64,000 nucleotides of DNA from Galbibacter pacificus (GCF_029603155.1 NZ_JAPMUA010000006.1:1-64000), one strand, 5' to 3'; shown: positions 16,605-26,054, counted from the first letter of the stretch. The notes: generated from the sequence alone by a model not told the origin. Numbers and translations are program-made.

Positions 16605-17216
16605 CTATTTTACTTTTACATCAAACATTTTTGCATTGTTCATAAATCCTTCTAGGCAATCACCGGCCTTTACCTTTCCAACGCCCGCTGGTGTTCCGGT
16701 AAATAGTATATCTCCTGTCTTTAATGTAAAATAAGCTGAAATATACGAAATTAACTCATCTATTTTCCATAGCATTAACGAAGTGTTTGCCTTTTGCGCA
16801 ACTTTTCCGTTCAACAGCAGGCTAAAGTCTAATTCATTAATGTTTGGAATTTCTTCTTTGCAAACCCACGAACCAACCACGGCCGAGTTGTCAAAGGCTT
16901 TGGCCTTTTCCCACGGAAGCCCTTTTTCTTTTAATTTATTTTGAAGATCCCTCGCCGTAAAATCGATTCCCAGCCCTACTTCATCATAATATTTATGGGC
17001 ATATTTTGCGTCTATATGCTTTCCTACTTTGTTGATTTTTACCAAAACCTCTGTTTCGTAGTGCACGTCCTTTGAAAAATCCGGAATATAAAAATTGTCA
17101 TTACTCTTTAACAAAGCCGTATCGGGTTTCATAAAAATAACGGGGTCGGCAGGTTTTTCGTTTTCCAATTCTTTAATATGATCGGTATAATTTCTACCAA
17201 TACAAATAATCTTCAT
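16605..17216 (-). CDS. Fumarylacetoacetate hydrolase family protein
   Basis: This 203-aa protein has the FAH fold typical of small acylpyruvase or oxaloacetate-decarboxylase-type enzymes. The start MKIICIGRNYTDHIKELENE is characteristic, VHYETEVLVKINKVGKHI carries metal-ligand Glu residues, and the end has DILFTGTPAGVGKVKAGD. The true substrate cannot be told from sequence. The next gene on the strand is a CarboxypepD_reg protein 23 bases away. Confidence 0.93.
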   Translation of the reverse strand: MKIICIGRNYTDHIKELENEKPADPVIFMKPDTALLKSNDNFYIPDFSKDVHYETEVLVKINKVGKHIDAKYAHKYYDEVGLGIDFTARDLQNKLKEKGLPWEKAKAFDNSAVVGSWVCKEEIPNINELDFSLLLNGKVAQKANTSLMLWKIDELISYISAYFTLKTGDILFTGTPAGVGKVKAGDCLEGFMNNAKMFDVKVK

Positions 17217-17239
17217 TGCTGTTATTTTAAGTTTGCAAA

Positions 17240-18190
17240 TTAATAAACTACTTTCACTTTAAACGCAGGGGAAGCAATTTTCCCCTCTTTAAACATACTC
17301 CCATATTGAGGAATATTTAGCTCTTTCATGGATTTCCACCCTTTGTTGGACATGTAATAGGAGTTTGACACGTCTTTATCTTCTTCTACCCCTTTAAAAA
17401 TAGGTCCGTAACGTATGGTCCCAACATTTTTATAAATAGAATCGTTTAGCCGTACATCTATTTTTTCTTCATAAGAATTTTCTTTAATAAACAAATGTTC
17501 AACCGCTATAAAAAATCCATTATCGGGTACTTTTATGGAATAGCCCGATAGGTCTACCTGTATTTTTCTGTCGTATTTATAAGAAGTTATTATGAGATTG
17601 CCCCGAATTAAATCTTCCCCCGGAGACAACGAGTCGGTTGCACTTAACACACGCAGCCTGAATTTTGAGTTTCCTACATAATGCTCATCAAAAAAAATAG
17701 TCACTTCATCCATATAAGCTGGATTGGGCAACTGCATATTGTTTGGGTAATACCTGGCCAAAACCGAGGGGTACAAGCCCCCACTAAAATTGCCCAAGCC
17801 TATTCTTCTTTTGTTTTTAAAAGGGTTTAAATTTTTTTTGTGATGGTACGCGCTATTATTTACCAGCACAACTTCGCCCAATTCTTCCACGCGTTTCTTT
17901 AAGGAAATTGTGGCATTGCCCAATTGATTGGCAGGAATTACTTTGTCTTGATAACCAATACATGAAATACGCACATTTTTTACCAATAATTCTTTAGGGA
18001 TATTTAAAAAAAAGCGACCGTTTTTATTAGACGTAGTTCCAATGGCAACATCGGTAAATATTAAATGTGCATAAGGTATTTTTTCTTTTGAACCTTGATC
18101 CACCAGTTCCCCTTTCAATATTACCTGTTGTGCGCTTACGCCATGTACGGCAATTAGCAATATGGCACCTATTAATAAGCGCCCGAGCAT
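17240..18190 (-). CDS. Carboxypeptidase-regulatory-like domain envelope protein
   Basis: This 316-aa exported protein has a signal peptide (MLGRLLIGAILLIAVHGVSA). Residues about 22-105 form a CarboxypepD_reg-like beta sandwich: ILKGELVDQGSKEKIPYAHL and GTTSNKNGRFFLNIP. The rest is beta-rich with no recognised domain and resembles Bacteroidota proteins with this N-terminal domain. Its start overlaps the exonuclease stop by one base. It is probably periplasmic or outer-membrane-associated. Confidence 0.82.
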   Translation of the reverse strand: MLGRLLIGAILLIAVHGVSAQQVILKGELVDQGSKEKIPYAHLIFTDVAIGTTSNKNGRFFLNIPKELLVKNVRISCIGYQDKVIPANQLGNATISLKKRVEELGEVVLVNNSAYHHKKNLNPFKNKRRIGLGNFSGGLYPSVLARYYPNNMQLPNPAYMDEVTIFFDEHYVGNSKFRLRVLSATDSLSPGEDLIRGNLIITSYKYDRKIQVDLSGYSIKVPDNGFFIAVEHLFIKENSYEEKIDVRLNDSIYKNVGTIRYGPIFKGVEEDKDVSNSYYMSNKGWKSMKELNIPQYGSMFKEGKIASPAFKVKVVY

Positions 18191-18966
18191 TAGTTAAGCT
18201 TATTATTCAACTTGCGTAGTTTTATGGCCGTAAGCACCTTTTTGGTATACAGGGGGAAATCTGCATTCAACAGCCACCCAAAATATCCCGGTTCCTGCTC
18301 CATGACATCTTCTACTCTTTTTCCTTTGTGCTTTCCAAACGAAAAAACTTCTTCTTCGTCTTCATTAAAAATAATAAATCCTGCAAAGTCGGCAGTTTGT
18401 TTTCTAGTAGTAAACTCCCCTAAAAACTTCATATTGTTTTCCAGTTCCCCATACCGGTCCAGTTGCGATTTAAGCACTTCGTATGTGGCGTTGGTATCGG
18501 CTTCGGCAGAATGAGCGTCGTCCAGGTTTTTCCCGCAATAAAATTTGTATGCCGCCGAAAGTGTACGTTGTTCCATTTTATGAAATATGGTCTGTACATC
18601 AACAGACACCCTGTTGCCCATGTCAAAATCTATTCCCGCCCTTAAAAGCTCTTCGGCCAATACAGGAATGTCGAACCTATCAGAATTATATCCGCCCAAA
18701 TCGCTGTCTTTTATCATGTTATAAATGGTTTTGGACAGTTCTTTAAAAGTGGGCTCATTGGCTACTTTTTCATCGGTTATACCGTGAATTGCCGAAGACT
18801 GCGGTGGAATGGGCATTTCTGGGTTTACCAACCAAGTATGGCTTTCCTTGTTTCCGTTCGGGAAAACTTTTAAAATTGATATTTCTACTACCCTGTCCCG
18901 GGCCACGTCGATTCCAGTGGTTTCCAAGTCGAAAAAGCAAATGGGTTTAGATAAGTTTAATTCCAT
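18190..18966 (-). CDS. DEDDh 3'-5' exonuclease
   Basis: This 258-aa protein has a DnaQ-type exonuclease domain. The first motif is CFFDLETTGIDVARDRVVEI (D and E metal ligands), the second is LGGYNSDRFDIPVLAEEL and the third is DAHSAEADTNATYEVL. A small C-terminal domain follows (FSFGKHKGKRVEDVMEQEPG, FGWLLNADFP), as in exodeoxyribonuclease X-like proteins. The enzyme should trim 3' ends in DNA repair or metabolism. It is the first gene in the exonuclease-CarboxypepD-FAH run on the minus strand. Confidence 0.93.
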   Translation of the reverse strand: MELNLSKPICFFDLETTGIDVARDRVVEISILKVFPNGNKESHTWLVNPEMPIPPQSSAIHGITDEKVANEPTFKELSKTIYNMIKDSDLGGYNSDRFDIPVLAEELLRAGIDFDMGNRVSVDVQTIFHKMEQRTLSAAYKFYCGKNLDDAHSAEADTNATYEVLKSQLDRYGELENNMKFLGEFTTRKQTADFAGFIIFNEDEEEVFSFGKHKGKRVEDVMEQEPGYFGWLLNADFPLYTKKVLTAIKLRKLNNKLN

Positions 18967-19000
18967 TGTATTGTTTTGAAACTATAAAATTAGGTATTGA

Positions 19001-19028
19001 AAAATAAAAACCCTGAAAATTTCAGGGC
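19001..19028 (-). terminator. Rho-independent terminator after the E2 gene
   Basis: CCCTGAAA at 19011-19018 pairs with TTTCAGGG at 19020-19027 around a minimal loop. On the minus strand a TTTTTATTTTT tract follows, downstream of the dihydrolipoamide acyltransferase stop. Confidence 0.85.
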
Positions 19029-19038
19029 TTATTTGTAA

Positions 19039-20439
19039 TTATATTTCTTTGTTAGGATCCCATGCCTCGATATACTCGGCCACCCGCTGTATAAACTGAC
19101 CTCCAAGGGCACCGTTTACAACCCTGTGATCGTAACTGTGCGACAAGAACATTTTATGGCGTATACCAATAAAATCGCCTTCCGGGGTTTCTATAACCGC
19201 AGGCACTTTTCTAATGGCGCCCAATGCCAGAATGGCCACTTGGGGCTGATTGATAATTGGGGTACCCATGACACTCCCAAATGTCCCCACATTGGTTACA
19301 GTATAGGTTCCGCCTTGTATTTCGTCTGGCTTCAACTTGTTTTCCCTTGCCCTTCCGGCAAGATCGTTTACCCGTTTTGCCATCCCTACCAAATTAAGCT
19401 GGTCGGCATTTTTAATAACCGGGACAATAAGGTTGCCATCGGGCAGCGCGGCCGCCATTCCAAGATTGATGTTTTTCCTTTTGATTATTTTATCCCCATC
19501 AACAGAAATGTTTATTAACGGGAAGTCTTTTATCGTCTTGGCAATAATCTTCATGAAAATGGGCGTAAAGGTAAGCTTCTCCCCTTCGCGGTTTTGAAAC
19601 TCATGTTTCACCTTGTTCCTCCAGTTCCAGATATTGGTAACATCTACCTCTATGAAGCTTTGTACGTGCGCCGATGTTTGCACGCTTTGCGACATATGAT
19701 GAGCTATTAATTTACCCATTCTGGTCATTTCTACAATTTCATCCTGCCCATTTACCGATACCGGAGTTGCCTGTGTGGCAGCCTGTTGCTTATTAACAAC
19801 TTGAGGCGGCTGTGTTTTAACGGGTTCTTCGTTGGTTGCCGCCTGGGGAGCCTCTTTGGTTTCAGGCTTTGTTTCGGTTTCTGTACTTATTGTGGGTTTT
19901 CCACTTCTCTTTTCCAGGTACCCTAAAATATCGTCTTTGGTTACACGACCGTCCTTACCGGTCCCGGCTATGCCCTCTAATTCCTCCAAACCGATGTTTT
20001 CTTCCTTTGCAATATTTTTCACTAAGGGCGAAAAGAATTTTTCTGAAGTTGAAAAATCTGCAACCGGTGCTGCAACCGTTTCTTTAACCGTATTGATATC
20101 TTCTTGAATTGAAGCAACAGCCTCTTCAGCTGCTTCTTCATCTACTTCTTCTACTTGAGTATGGTTAAGGGTTTCTTCTTCATTGCCATCTTCATCGCCA
20201 TCGGTTTCAATAATAGCAAGCACATCGCCTACTTTTGCAACATCGTCTACCTCAAAAAACTTTTCAATTAGCACCCCGTCCACTTCGCTTGGAACTTCAG
20301 AGTCTACCTTGTCGGTAGCTATCTCCAGTATGGCCTCATCGGCTTCGATAGTATCTCCAATTTCTTTTAACCACGAAGTAACCGTTGCTTCTGCAACACT
20401 TTCACCCATTTGGGGTAGTTTTAATTCTATTTTTGCCAT
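19039..20439 (-). CDS. 2-oxo acid dehydrogenase E2 (dihydrolipoamide acyltransferase)
   Basis: This 466-aa E2 subunit transfers acyl groups to CoA in a 2-oxoacid dehydrogenase complex. A lipoyl domain (residues about 3-78) contains the lipoyl Lys in IATDKVDSEVPS. A flexible Glu/Ala/Thr-rich linker follows. The E1/E3-binding domain is at about 133-170 (SPLVKNIAKEENIGLEELEG). The catalytic core ends with SHSYDHRVVNGALGGQF. In most E2 proteins this motif is DHRxxDG; here the Asp is Asn. Branched-chain or 2-oxoglutarate specificity cannot be decided. The E1 and E3 genes are not adjacent. It is monocistronic, with a terminator. Confidence 0.93.
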   Translation of the reverse strand: MAKIELKLPQMGESVAEATVTSWLKEIGDTIEADEAILEIATDKVDSEVPSEVDGVLIEKFFEVDDVAKVGDVLAIIETDGDEDGNEEETLNHTQVEEVDEEAAEEAVASIQEDINTVKETVAAPVADFSTSEKFFSPLVKNIAKEENIGLEELEGIAGTGKDGRVTKDDILGYLEKRSGKPTISTETETKPETKEAPQAATNEEPVKTQPPQVVNKQQAATQATPVSVNGQDEIVEMTRMGKLIAHHMSQSVQTSAHVQSFIEVDVTNIWNWRNKVKHEFQNREGEKLTFTPIFMKIIAKTIKDFPLINISVDGDKIIKRKNINLGMAAALPDGNLIVPVIKNADQLNLVGMAKRVNDLAGRARENKLKPDEIQGGTYTVTNVGTFGSVMGTPIINQPQVAILALGAIRKVPAVIETPEGDFIGIRHKMFLSHSYDHRVVNGALGGQFIQRVAEYIEAWDPNKEI

Positions 20440-20534
20440 ATCGGTAAATTGTAGCTGTTTATAGATATATATTTTGCGAAAATAATAAAAAAATAGGCTT
20501 TATGTTATTAATTTTCGTTTCTAGTTTAAATTTA

Positions 20535-21158
20535 TCATTGTTCACTTTTCAATGAATTTTCAAACGGTATCCTGTTTAAAATACTTCTACCCAAAGTTAC
20601 TTCGTCTGCATATTCCAATTCGTCCCCTACTGCAATCCCCCTGGCTATTGTAGAGGTAATAACCGCATAAGGTTCCAACTGTTTAAAGATATAAAAATTG
20701 GTGGTATCTCCTTCCATTGTTGAGCTCAATGCAAAAATTATCTCTTTTATCTCCCCCGCCTTTGCTTTTTCTATCAATGTAGCTATGTTAAGGTCGGAAG
20801 GCCCAATGCCATCCATGGGCGAAATTTTTCCGCCTAAAACATGGTATACGCCCCGGTATTGGCCTGTATTTTCAATGGCCATTACGTCCCGTATGTCCTC
20901 GACAACACAAACCAATGAAGTCTCCCTTTTAGGGTTTGCGCATATTTCGCACAACTCTGTATCTGATATGTTATGGCATTTTTTACAGAACTTAATTTCA
21001 CTACGCAAGTTCTGCAAAGCCAGGGCCAAGTTTTTGGTTTGTGCTTCGGGCTGCCTTAATAAATGCAACACCAACCGCAAAGCTGTACGTTTGCCGATAC
21101 CCGGAAGTTGAGAAACTTCGTACACAGCATTTTCTAATAACTTTGATGAGAATTCCAT
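20535..21158 (-). CDS. recR: Recombination mediator protein RecR
   Basis: This 207-aa DNA-repair protein works with RecO to load RecA. It shows a helix-hairpin-helix near the N terminus (LPGIGKRTALRLVLHLL), a four-Cys zinc finger (FCKKCHNISDTELCEICANP), and a Toprim domain starting LVCVVEDIRDVMAIENTGQY. Length is close to the usual 200 aa. It is divergent from the sodium symporter gene. Confidence 0.97.
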   Translation of the reverse strand: MEFSSKLLENAVYEVSQLPGIGKRTALRLVLHLLRQPEAQTKNLALALQNLRSEIKFCKKCHNISDTELCEICANPKRETSLVCVVEDIRDVMAIENTGQYRGVYHVLGGKISPMDGIGPSDLNIATLIEKAKAGEIKEIIFALSSTMEGDTTNFYIFKQLEPYAVITSTIARGIAVGDELEYADEVTLGRSILNRIPFENSLKSEQ

Positions 21159-21235
21159 TATTGCGAAATTACAATTTTAAGGCGCATAAATGAATTTTAT
21201 GCCATAGTTTTGTGATTACATTTACAAAAAACCAT

Positions 21236-22702
21236 ATGAAGCCAATTTATATTCTTCTAATTATTGCTGCTTATTTTGGAATTTTAATCCTTATTTCTTT
21301 CCTGACCAGTAAAGACGAAGAAAGTAACGATACTTTCTTTAAGGCCAAAAGACAATCGCCGTGGTATGTTGTTGCCTTTGGAATGATCGGGGCTTCTTTA
21401 AGCGGGGTAACCTTTATATCGGTACCTGGCTGGGTGGAAGCTTCCAAGTTTAGCTATATGCAGGTTGTTTTTGGGTATATTTTGGGTTATTTTATTATTG
21501 GTGCTGTACTTCTGCCCCTCTATTACAGATTAAACTTAACATCTATCTACACCTATTTGGAACAAAGGTTTGGGCCACATAGTTATAAAACCGGTGCCTC
21601 TTTCTTTTTATTGTCCAGGGTTGTAGGGGCCAGTTTTCGTTTGTTTCTTGTGGCCAATGTTTTACAGGTAATTATTTTTAATGAAATGGGCGTTCCCTTC
21701 TGGGCGACGGTCACGCTTACCATACTGCTTATCTGGCTCTACACGTTTAAAAGTGGTATTAAAACCATAGTGTGGACAGACACCTTGCAAACTTTGTTTA
21801 TGCTTATTGCGCTGGGCGTTACTATTGTTACAGTTTACAATGATATGAATATTTCTGAAGGGATTACCAATTATGTAGCTTCCAGCGATCTCTCCAAAAT
21901 GTTTTTCTTTGACAATATAAAAAGCGCCGATTACTTTTGGAAGCAGTTTATTTCGGGAGCTTTTATCGCCGTGGTAATGACAGGCCTCGATCAAGATATG
22001 ATGCAGAAAAACCTTACTTGCCGCTCCTTAAAAGACGCCCAGAAAAACGTATTTTGGTTTACTATTGTACTCACCATCGTTAATTTTATCTTTCTTTGCC
22101 TTGGCCTCTTGTTAACGGTATATGCACAGCAAAATGGGATCGATGCCCATAAAGACGATCTTTTTGCGGTTTTGGCAAAAGATTACCTCGGCATTGCGGT
22201 TTTTATTTTCTTTTTAATAGGCCTTATAGCCGCAGCGTACAGCAGTGCCGACAGTGCTTTAACAGCGCTTACAACATCGTTTAGCGTGGATATTTTAAAT
22301 ATTGAAAATAAATATGGAGAGAAAAAGCAAATAGCCGTAAGAAAGCGCATCCATATATTGTTTTCCCTTTTGCTTATTTTAGTGATTATTGCCTTTAAAT
22401 ACATCATTAAAAATGAAAGCGTTATTGCAAAACTATTTGTATTTACAGGTTATACATATGGCCCATTGCTTGGAATGTATAGCTTTGGCCTCTTTACAAA
22501 GCTTAAGGCAAACGATAAATTTATTCCGTTTATAGCTATAATCTCGCCAATATTATCGTATGTTATTAGTTTTTACAGCAATAAGAAATTTAATTTCGAT
22601 TTCGGATTTTTTGTTCTTATTTTAAACGGTGCCCTCACTTTTATAGGGCTACTTATTGCCAGCTCTTTTAAACAGGAAAGAGATTTAAAACCAGCCCATT
22701 AA
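21236..22702 (+). CDS. Sodium:solute symporter (SSF family)
   Basis: This 488-aa inner-membrane symporter has about 13 hydrophobic segments. Family motifs are SGVTFISVPGWV near residue 62, LTSIYTYLEQRFG near 105, and IWLYTFKSGIKTIVWTDTLQT in the middle. An earlier in-frame ATG exists at 21212, but the MKPIYILLIIAAYF start at 21236 fits the family better. It is a close paralog of the symporter at 29697 (shared WTDTLQT and YTYGPLLG stretches). The substrate is not obvious here because the gene is alone. Its stop overlaps the CoA-binding gene end by four bases. Confidence 0.9.
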   Translation: MKPIYILLIIAAYFGILILISFLTSKDEESNDTFFKAKRQSPWYVVAFGMIGASLSGVTFISVPGWVEASKFSYMQVVFGYILGYFIIGAVLLPLYYRLNLTSIYTYLEQRFGPHSYKTGASFFLLSRVVGASFRLFLVANVLQVIIFNEMGVPFWATVTLTILLIWLYTFKSGIKTIVWTDTLQTLFMLIALGVTIVTVYNDMNISEGITNYVASSDLSKMFFFDNIKSADYFWKQFISGAFIAVVMTGLDQDMMQKNLTCRSLKDAQKNVFWFTIVLTIVNFIFLCLGLLLTVYAQQNGIDAHKDDLFAVLAKDYLGIAVFIFFLIGLIAAAYSSADSALTALTTSFSVDILNIENKYGEKKQIAVRKRIHILFSLLLILVIIAFKYIIKNESVIAKLFVFTGYTYGPLLGMYSFGLFTKLKANDKFIPFIAIISPILSYVISFYSNKKFNFDFGFFVLILNGALTFIGLLIASSFKQERDLKPAH

Positions 22703-23058
22703 TATTGGTTTGTTGCCAATAAAACCAAAGTGCAGGCAACAACAACTTCAATGTTATTGGGTTTTAGCAGCTCGAAAAACTCACGGTTTTCTGTACCGGG
22801 GTTAAAAATAACGCGATTGGGCTTCAACTCGATTATGTATTGATAAAATTCCTGCTGATTTCTGGCATTCATATACAGTGTAACGGTATCTATATCGATA
22901 TAATTTTTTAGTTCCGTATCTATTTCCACACCTGCCACATTGCCAGCTTTTAAGCCATAAGCCACAACCTCTTTACCACTAGAAACCAACCTATTAACTG
23001 CTATGTTGCTATATCTTGAAGGCTTTAATGAGGCGCCCATAACCAATGTCTTTCCCAT
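22699..23058 (-). CDS. CoA-binding domain protein (YccU-like)
   Basis: This 119-aa protein is a single Rossmann-fold CoA-binding domain. It starts MGKTLVMGASLKPSRYSNIA, with the GASxxPxR loop, and continues through GKEVVAYGLKAGNVAGVEI and LKPNRVIFNPGTENREFF. Such proteins bind CoA but have no known reaction. It is convergent with the symporter gene. Confidence 0.9.
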   Translation of the reverse strand: MGKTLVMGASLKPSRYSNIAVNRLVSSGKEVVAYGLKAGNVAGVEIDTELKNYIDIDTVTLYMNARNQQEFYQYIIELKPNRVIFNPGTENREFFELLKPNNIEVVVACTLVLLATNQY

Positions 23059-23179
23059 ATGTTAAACTTTGTTAAAGGTTATAAATTATTGTAACAGCTT
23101 TCCATAAAGATCGTCAATTAGGTAACAACTCGAAAAGAGTTTAAGTTAAAATCATCAATCAAAAAAAATCAACTAATCA

Positions 23180-25642
23180 ATGAAACATTTCATTCTTTTA
23201 TGTACGGCATTCTTTTCGTTCCTTACATATTCTCAAAACAGTACCCCGAATAACGAACTGGCAAAAACAGGAAGCGTTACCGGTATTGTCATCGATCAAA
23301 GCTTACAACAACCAATACCTTACGCAACAGTTGTCCTTAAACAAAACGGGGAGAATATTGTTGGTGGAATTACAGCAGACAATGGTAGCTTTGAACTTAC
23401 CAAAATTGAAGAAGGAACCTACACATTCGAAATTCAATTTATTGGGTACCAAACTTATAGTAAAGAAATAAGCGTTACCGGCAATAAAACCAACTTAGGA
23501 ACCATTACGCTGGTAGAAAACGTTACCGAGCTTGAAGGTGTGGACGTGGTTGCCGAGCGCTCTACAATTGAACAGAAAATAGACCGGAAGGTAATCAATG
23601 TAGGGAAAGACCTTACCACACAAGGGGCTACGGCATCAGATATCATGAACAATATACCTTCGGTAAATGTCGACCAGCAAACGGGCCAGTTAAGCATGCG
23701 CGGAAATTCAAACGTGCGTGTTATGGTAGACGGGAAACTATCGAACGTCCCCGTTGCTCAATTACTTAAACAAATTCCTTCCACTTCAATTAAAAAGATT
23801 GAATTGATTACAAATCCATCAGCAAAATACAACCCCGAAGGGATGAGCGGTATTATCAATATCGTTTTGTATAAAGATGCCAACATAGGTTTTAATGGAA
23901 ATATAAATCTCGGACTTGCATATCAAGACGAAGCAAAATTTAATAGCTCCGGGGATTTAAACTACCGCAACGGAAAATTTAATGTCTATGGAAGTTATGG
24001 CAACAACATTGGTAAATACGTAAATGATGGTGTTGTAGAACGTATGGACGATGAAAATACAACCGATTTTAACGAAAATCAATTTCAATACTTTTCGTTT
24101 TTAAACAATAACAAATCGCACCTTTACAAAGCGGGAATCGATTTTTACCTCAACGAAAAAAACACCATTTCCGTTTTTACCAACCAAAACATATTTGATG
24201 GAAAAGGTCGCGGAGACACACAAATTGTAAACATGGATCCTTCTGTTGATAACTCCCGGCAGGTTTTTACCAATGAAAACTCCAACCATAACGAGCAATA
24301 CAACTTTGACTACAAAAGAGATTTTGAGAAAGAAGGACATAATATAGAATTTGAAATTGATTACAACAATTTTAAAGACGAAGAGGATGCCGATTTTAAC
24401 TACATTGGAGCCTCTACACAACCCGATTACCAAGATTTTGTAGACACCAGAAGGCAACAGACTATTGCCAATTTAGATTATGTAAATCCGCTTTCTGAAA
24501 AGTCAAAATTAGAATTAGGTCTGGAATACAGGACTTTTGAAACCGATGTTGATTATTCTTCTACAGGATTTACCTTTAATTCCGGTGGCGTGCTTATTCC
24601 AACACCCGATACCGATTTTATTTACGGTATGGACATTTATTCGGCATATACTACCTTTGGGCAAAATTTTGAAAAATGGAGCTACCAGGTCGGTGCCCGT
24701 TTTGAAGATGTGAGCGTAAAGGCAGACACCAACAGCGTAAGAAGTTTTACGGACGATTATAAACAAATATACCCTTCGGCTTTTGTTACGTACAATCCAT
24801 CAGAAAAAAATCAATTTCAAGTAAGTTTCAGTCGCCGCGTAGACCGTCCCGGGCTTGGACAGGTAAACCCAATAAGGGAATGGAGCACCCCTCAAATTTC
24901 TTCGTATGGAAATGATGAATTGCTTCCACAATTTACCAACTCCTACGAAACAAATTATACCCGAAGATTGGAGCATGGAAGCATTACTTTTGGAGTCTAT
25001 TACCGCTCCATTGAAGACGAGATTAACCAAGTTTTATATGTAGACAGGCTGGACTTAACCAAACAAATTCTTACTTACGACAATTTTGACAACACCAACG
25101 CTTACGGTTTTGAAATATCTACCAACTACAAACCGTTAGATTGGTGGAGTATTAATGGTAGTATAGATATGTATGCACAAAAACAACGCGGTTTAACCGA
25201 ACAATTAATTCCCGACGATAACGATGTAACCGTTGACGATATTATTACCGAAGAAGTTGAAGTTAACAACGTAGCTTTTAACGCCCGGCTAAACAACAAC
25301 TTTACAGTTACCAAAAACCTTACCCTTTCCTTATTTGGTTATTATAGGGGGAAAAACAAAGGATTGCAAATGGATGCCAAGCCCATGTATTTTGTAAACA
25401 CAGGCGCTCGCTACAGTTTTGCCGGCGGAAAAGGAACTTTCAGTCTTAATTTTAACGACATTTTCAACACCATGCAATTTAGTTTTGAAGGACAGCGTCC
25501 ATACGAACAAAACGGTACATTTAATTGGGAAAGCCGCACCATTTTTGCAGGTTTATCTTATCGTTTCGGAAGCGGCAAAAACCGAAAGGTACAACGCAAA
25601 CAAAGAGACAGCAACACCAAAGAAGGCGGCGGAATTATGTAA
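23180..25642 (+). CDS. Outer-membrane beta-barrel protein of the TonB-receptor class
   Basis: This 820-aa outer-membrane protein begins with a signal peptide (KHFILLCTAFFSFLTYSQ). A CarboxypepD_reg-like domain follows at about 32-112 (GSVTGIVIDQSLQQPIPYAT, TADNGSFELTKIEEGTYTF). A plug domain runs from about 130 to 240 with IMNNIPSVNVDQQTGQLSMR and IIN-type strands. The rest is a 22-strand-type barrel ending AGLSYRFGSGKNRK. The FTsR-like barrel class (outer membrane beta-barrel family) is common in Bacteroidota for uptake of iron complexes or peptides, but the ligand is unknown. It is monocistronic and followed by a terminator. Confidence 0.92.
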   Translation: MKHFILLCTAFFSFLTYSQNSTPNNELAKTGSVTGIVIDQSLQQPIPYATVVLKQNGENIVGGITADNGSFELTKIEEGTYTFEIQFIGYQTYSKEISVTGNKTNLGTITLVENVTELEGVDVVAERSTIEQKIDRKVINVGKDLTTQGATASDIMNNIPSVNVDQQTGQLSMRGNSNVRVMVDGKLSNVPVAQLLKQIPSTSIKKIELITNPSAKYNPEGMSGIINIVLYKDANIGFNGNINLGLAYQDEAKFNSSGDLNYRNGKFNVYGSYGNNIGKYVNDGVVERMDDENTTDFNENQFQYFSFLNNNKSHLYKAGIDFYLNEKNTISVFTNQNIFDGKGRGDTQIVNMDPSVDNSRQVFTNENSNHNEQYNFDYKRDFEKEGHNIEFEIDYNNFKDEEDADFNYIGASTQPDYQDFVDTRRQQTIANLDYVNPLSEKSKLELGLEYRTFETDVDYSSTGFTFNSGGVLIPTPDTDFIYGMDIYSAYTTFGQNFEKWSYQVGARFEDVSVKADTNSVRSFTDDYKQIYPSAFVTYNPSEKNQFQVSFSRRVDRPGLGQVNPIREWSTPQISSYGNDELLPQFTNSYETNYTRRLEHGSITFGVYYRSIEDEINQVLYVDRLDLTKQILTYDNFDNTNAYGFEISTNYKPLDWWSINGSIDMYAQKQRGLTEQLIPDDNDVTVDDIITEEVEVNNVAFNARLNNNFTVTKNLTLSLFGYYRGKNKGLQMDAKPMYFVNTGARYSFAGGKGTFSLNFNDIFNTMQFSFEGQRPYEQNGTFNWESRTIFAGLSYRFGSGKNRKVQRKQRDSNTKEGGGIM

Positions 25643-25710
25643 AAAATTAGTAATAATGCAACATTCTCATATAGTTGATGGTTAGTGTAAAAGGTTGCAT
25701 GTTATTAATA

Positions 25711-25743
25711 AAAAACCCGGGAGCAGTAATACTTCCGGGTTTT
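25711..25743 (+). terminator. Rho-independent terminator after the TonB-receptor-class gene
   Basis: AAAACCCGG and CCGGGTTTT pair in a 9-bp stem with a loop holding GAGCAGTAATACTT, followed by a short T-rich end. Confidence 0.82.
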
Positions 25744-25797
25744 AACATTTTATAATTATTGAACTCAATTTATACTTTTTTCAGGAGCTGTTTCCCG

Positions 25798-25922
25798 CTG
25801 TCTAAAGAGCCCTATGTAAACTTGTTTTGTCAGTCTGAGCTTGTCGAAGACTTGTTGGCATTCAGTGAACTATGCTTCGACAGGCTCAGCATGACATCAG
25901 GATTTACAGCTTTTTAGACAGT
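25798..25922. repeat. Long palindromic repeat (REP-like hairpin with nested arms)
   Basis: An inner inverted repeat pairs GTCAGTCTGAGCTTGTCGAAG (25829-25849) imperfectly with CTTCGACAGGCTCAGCATGAC (about 25875-25895). Outer arms GCTGTCTAAAGAGC (25798) and GCTTTTTAGACAG (25908) also pair. The CTTCGACAGGCTCAG core is a widespread bacterial repeat. No transposase is next to it. Confidence 0.65.
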
Positions 25923-25925
25923 CTC

Positions 25926-26054
25926 TAATTCAACCAACTATTTTAAATGCGCCCTTGGCTTTTTAATGCAGATCTTCAAAATCAAAAAAAAATCCCGCTG
26001 CCATGAGCGGGATTAATTCAACCAGCTATTTTAAATGCGCCCTTGGCTTTTTAA
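25926..26054. repeat. 41-bp direct repeat pair flanking the nagB terminator
   Basis: Two 41-bp copies with one mismatch lie at 25926-25966 and 26014-26054, 88 bp apart. Each contains CTATTTTAAATGCGCCCTTG. The nagB terminator hairpin lies between them. Confidence 0.85.
25984..26014 (-). terminator. Rho-independent terminator after nagB
   Basis: On the minus strand AATCCCGCT pairs with AGCGGGATT over a six-base loop and is followed by a run of T. The structure is 53 bases after the nagB stop. Confidence 0.9.
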
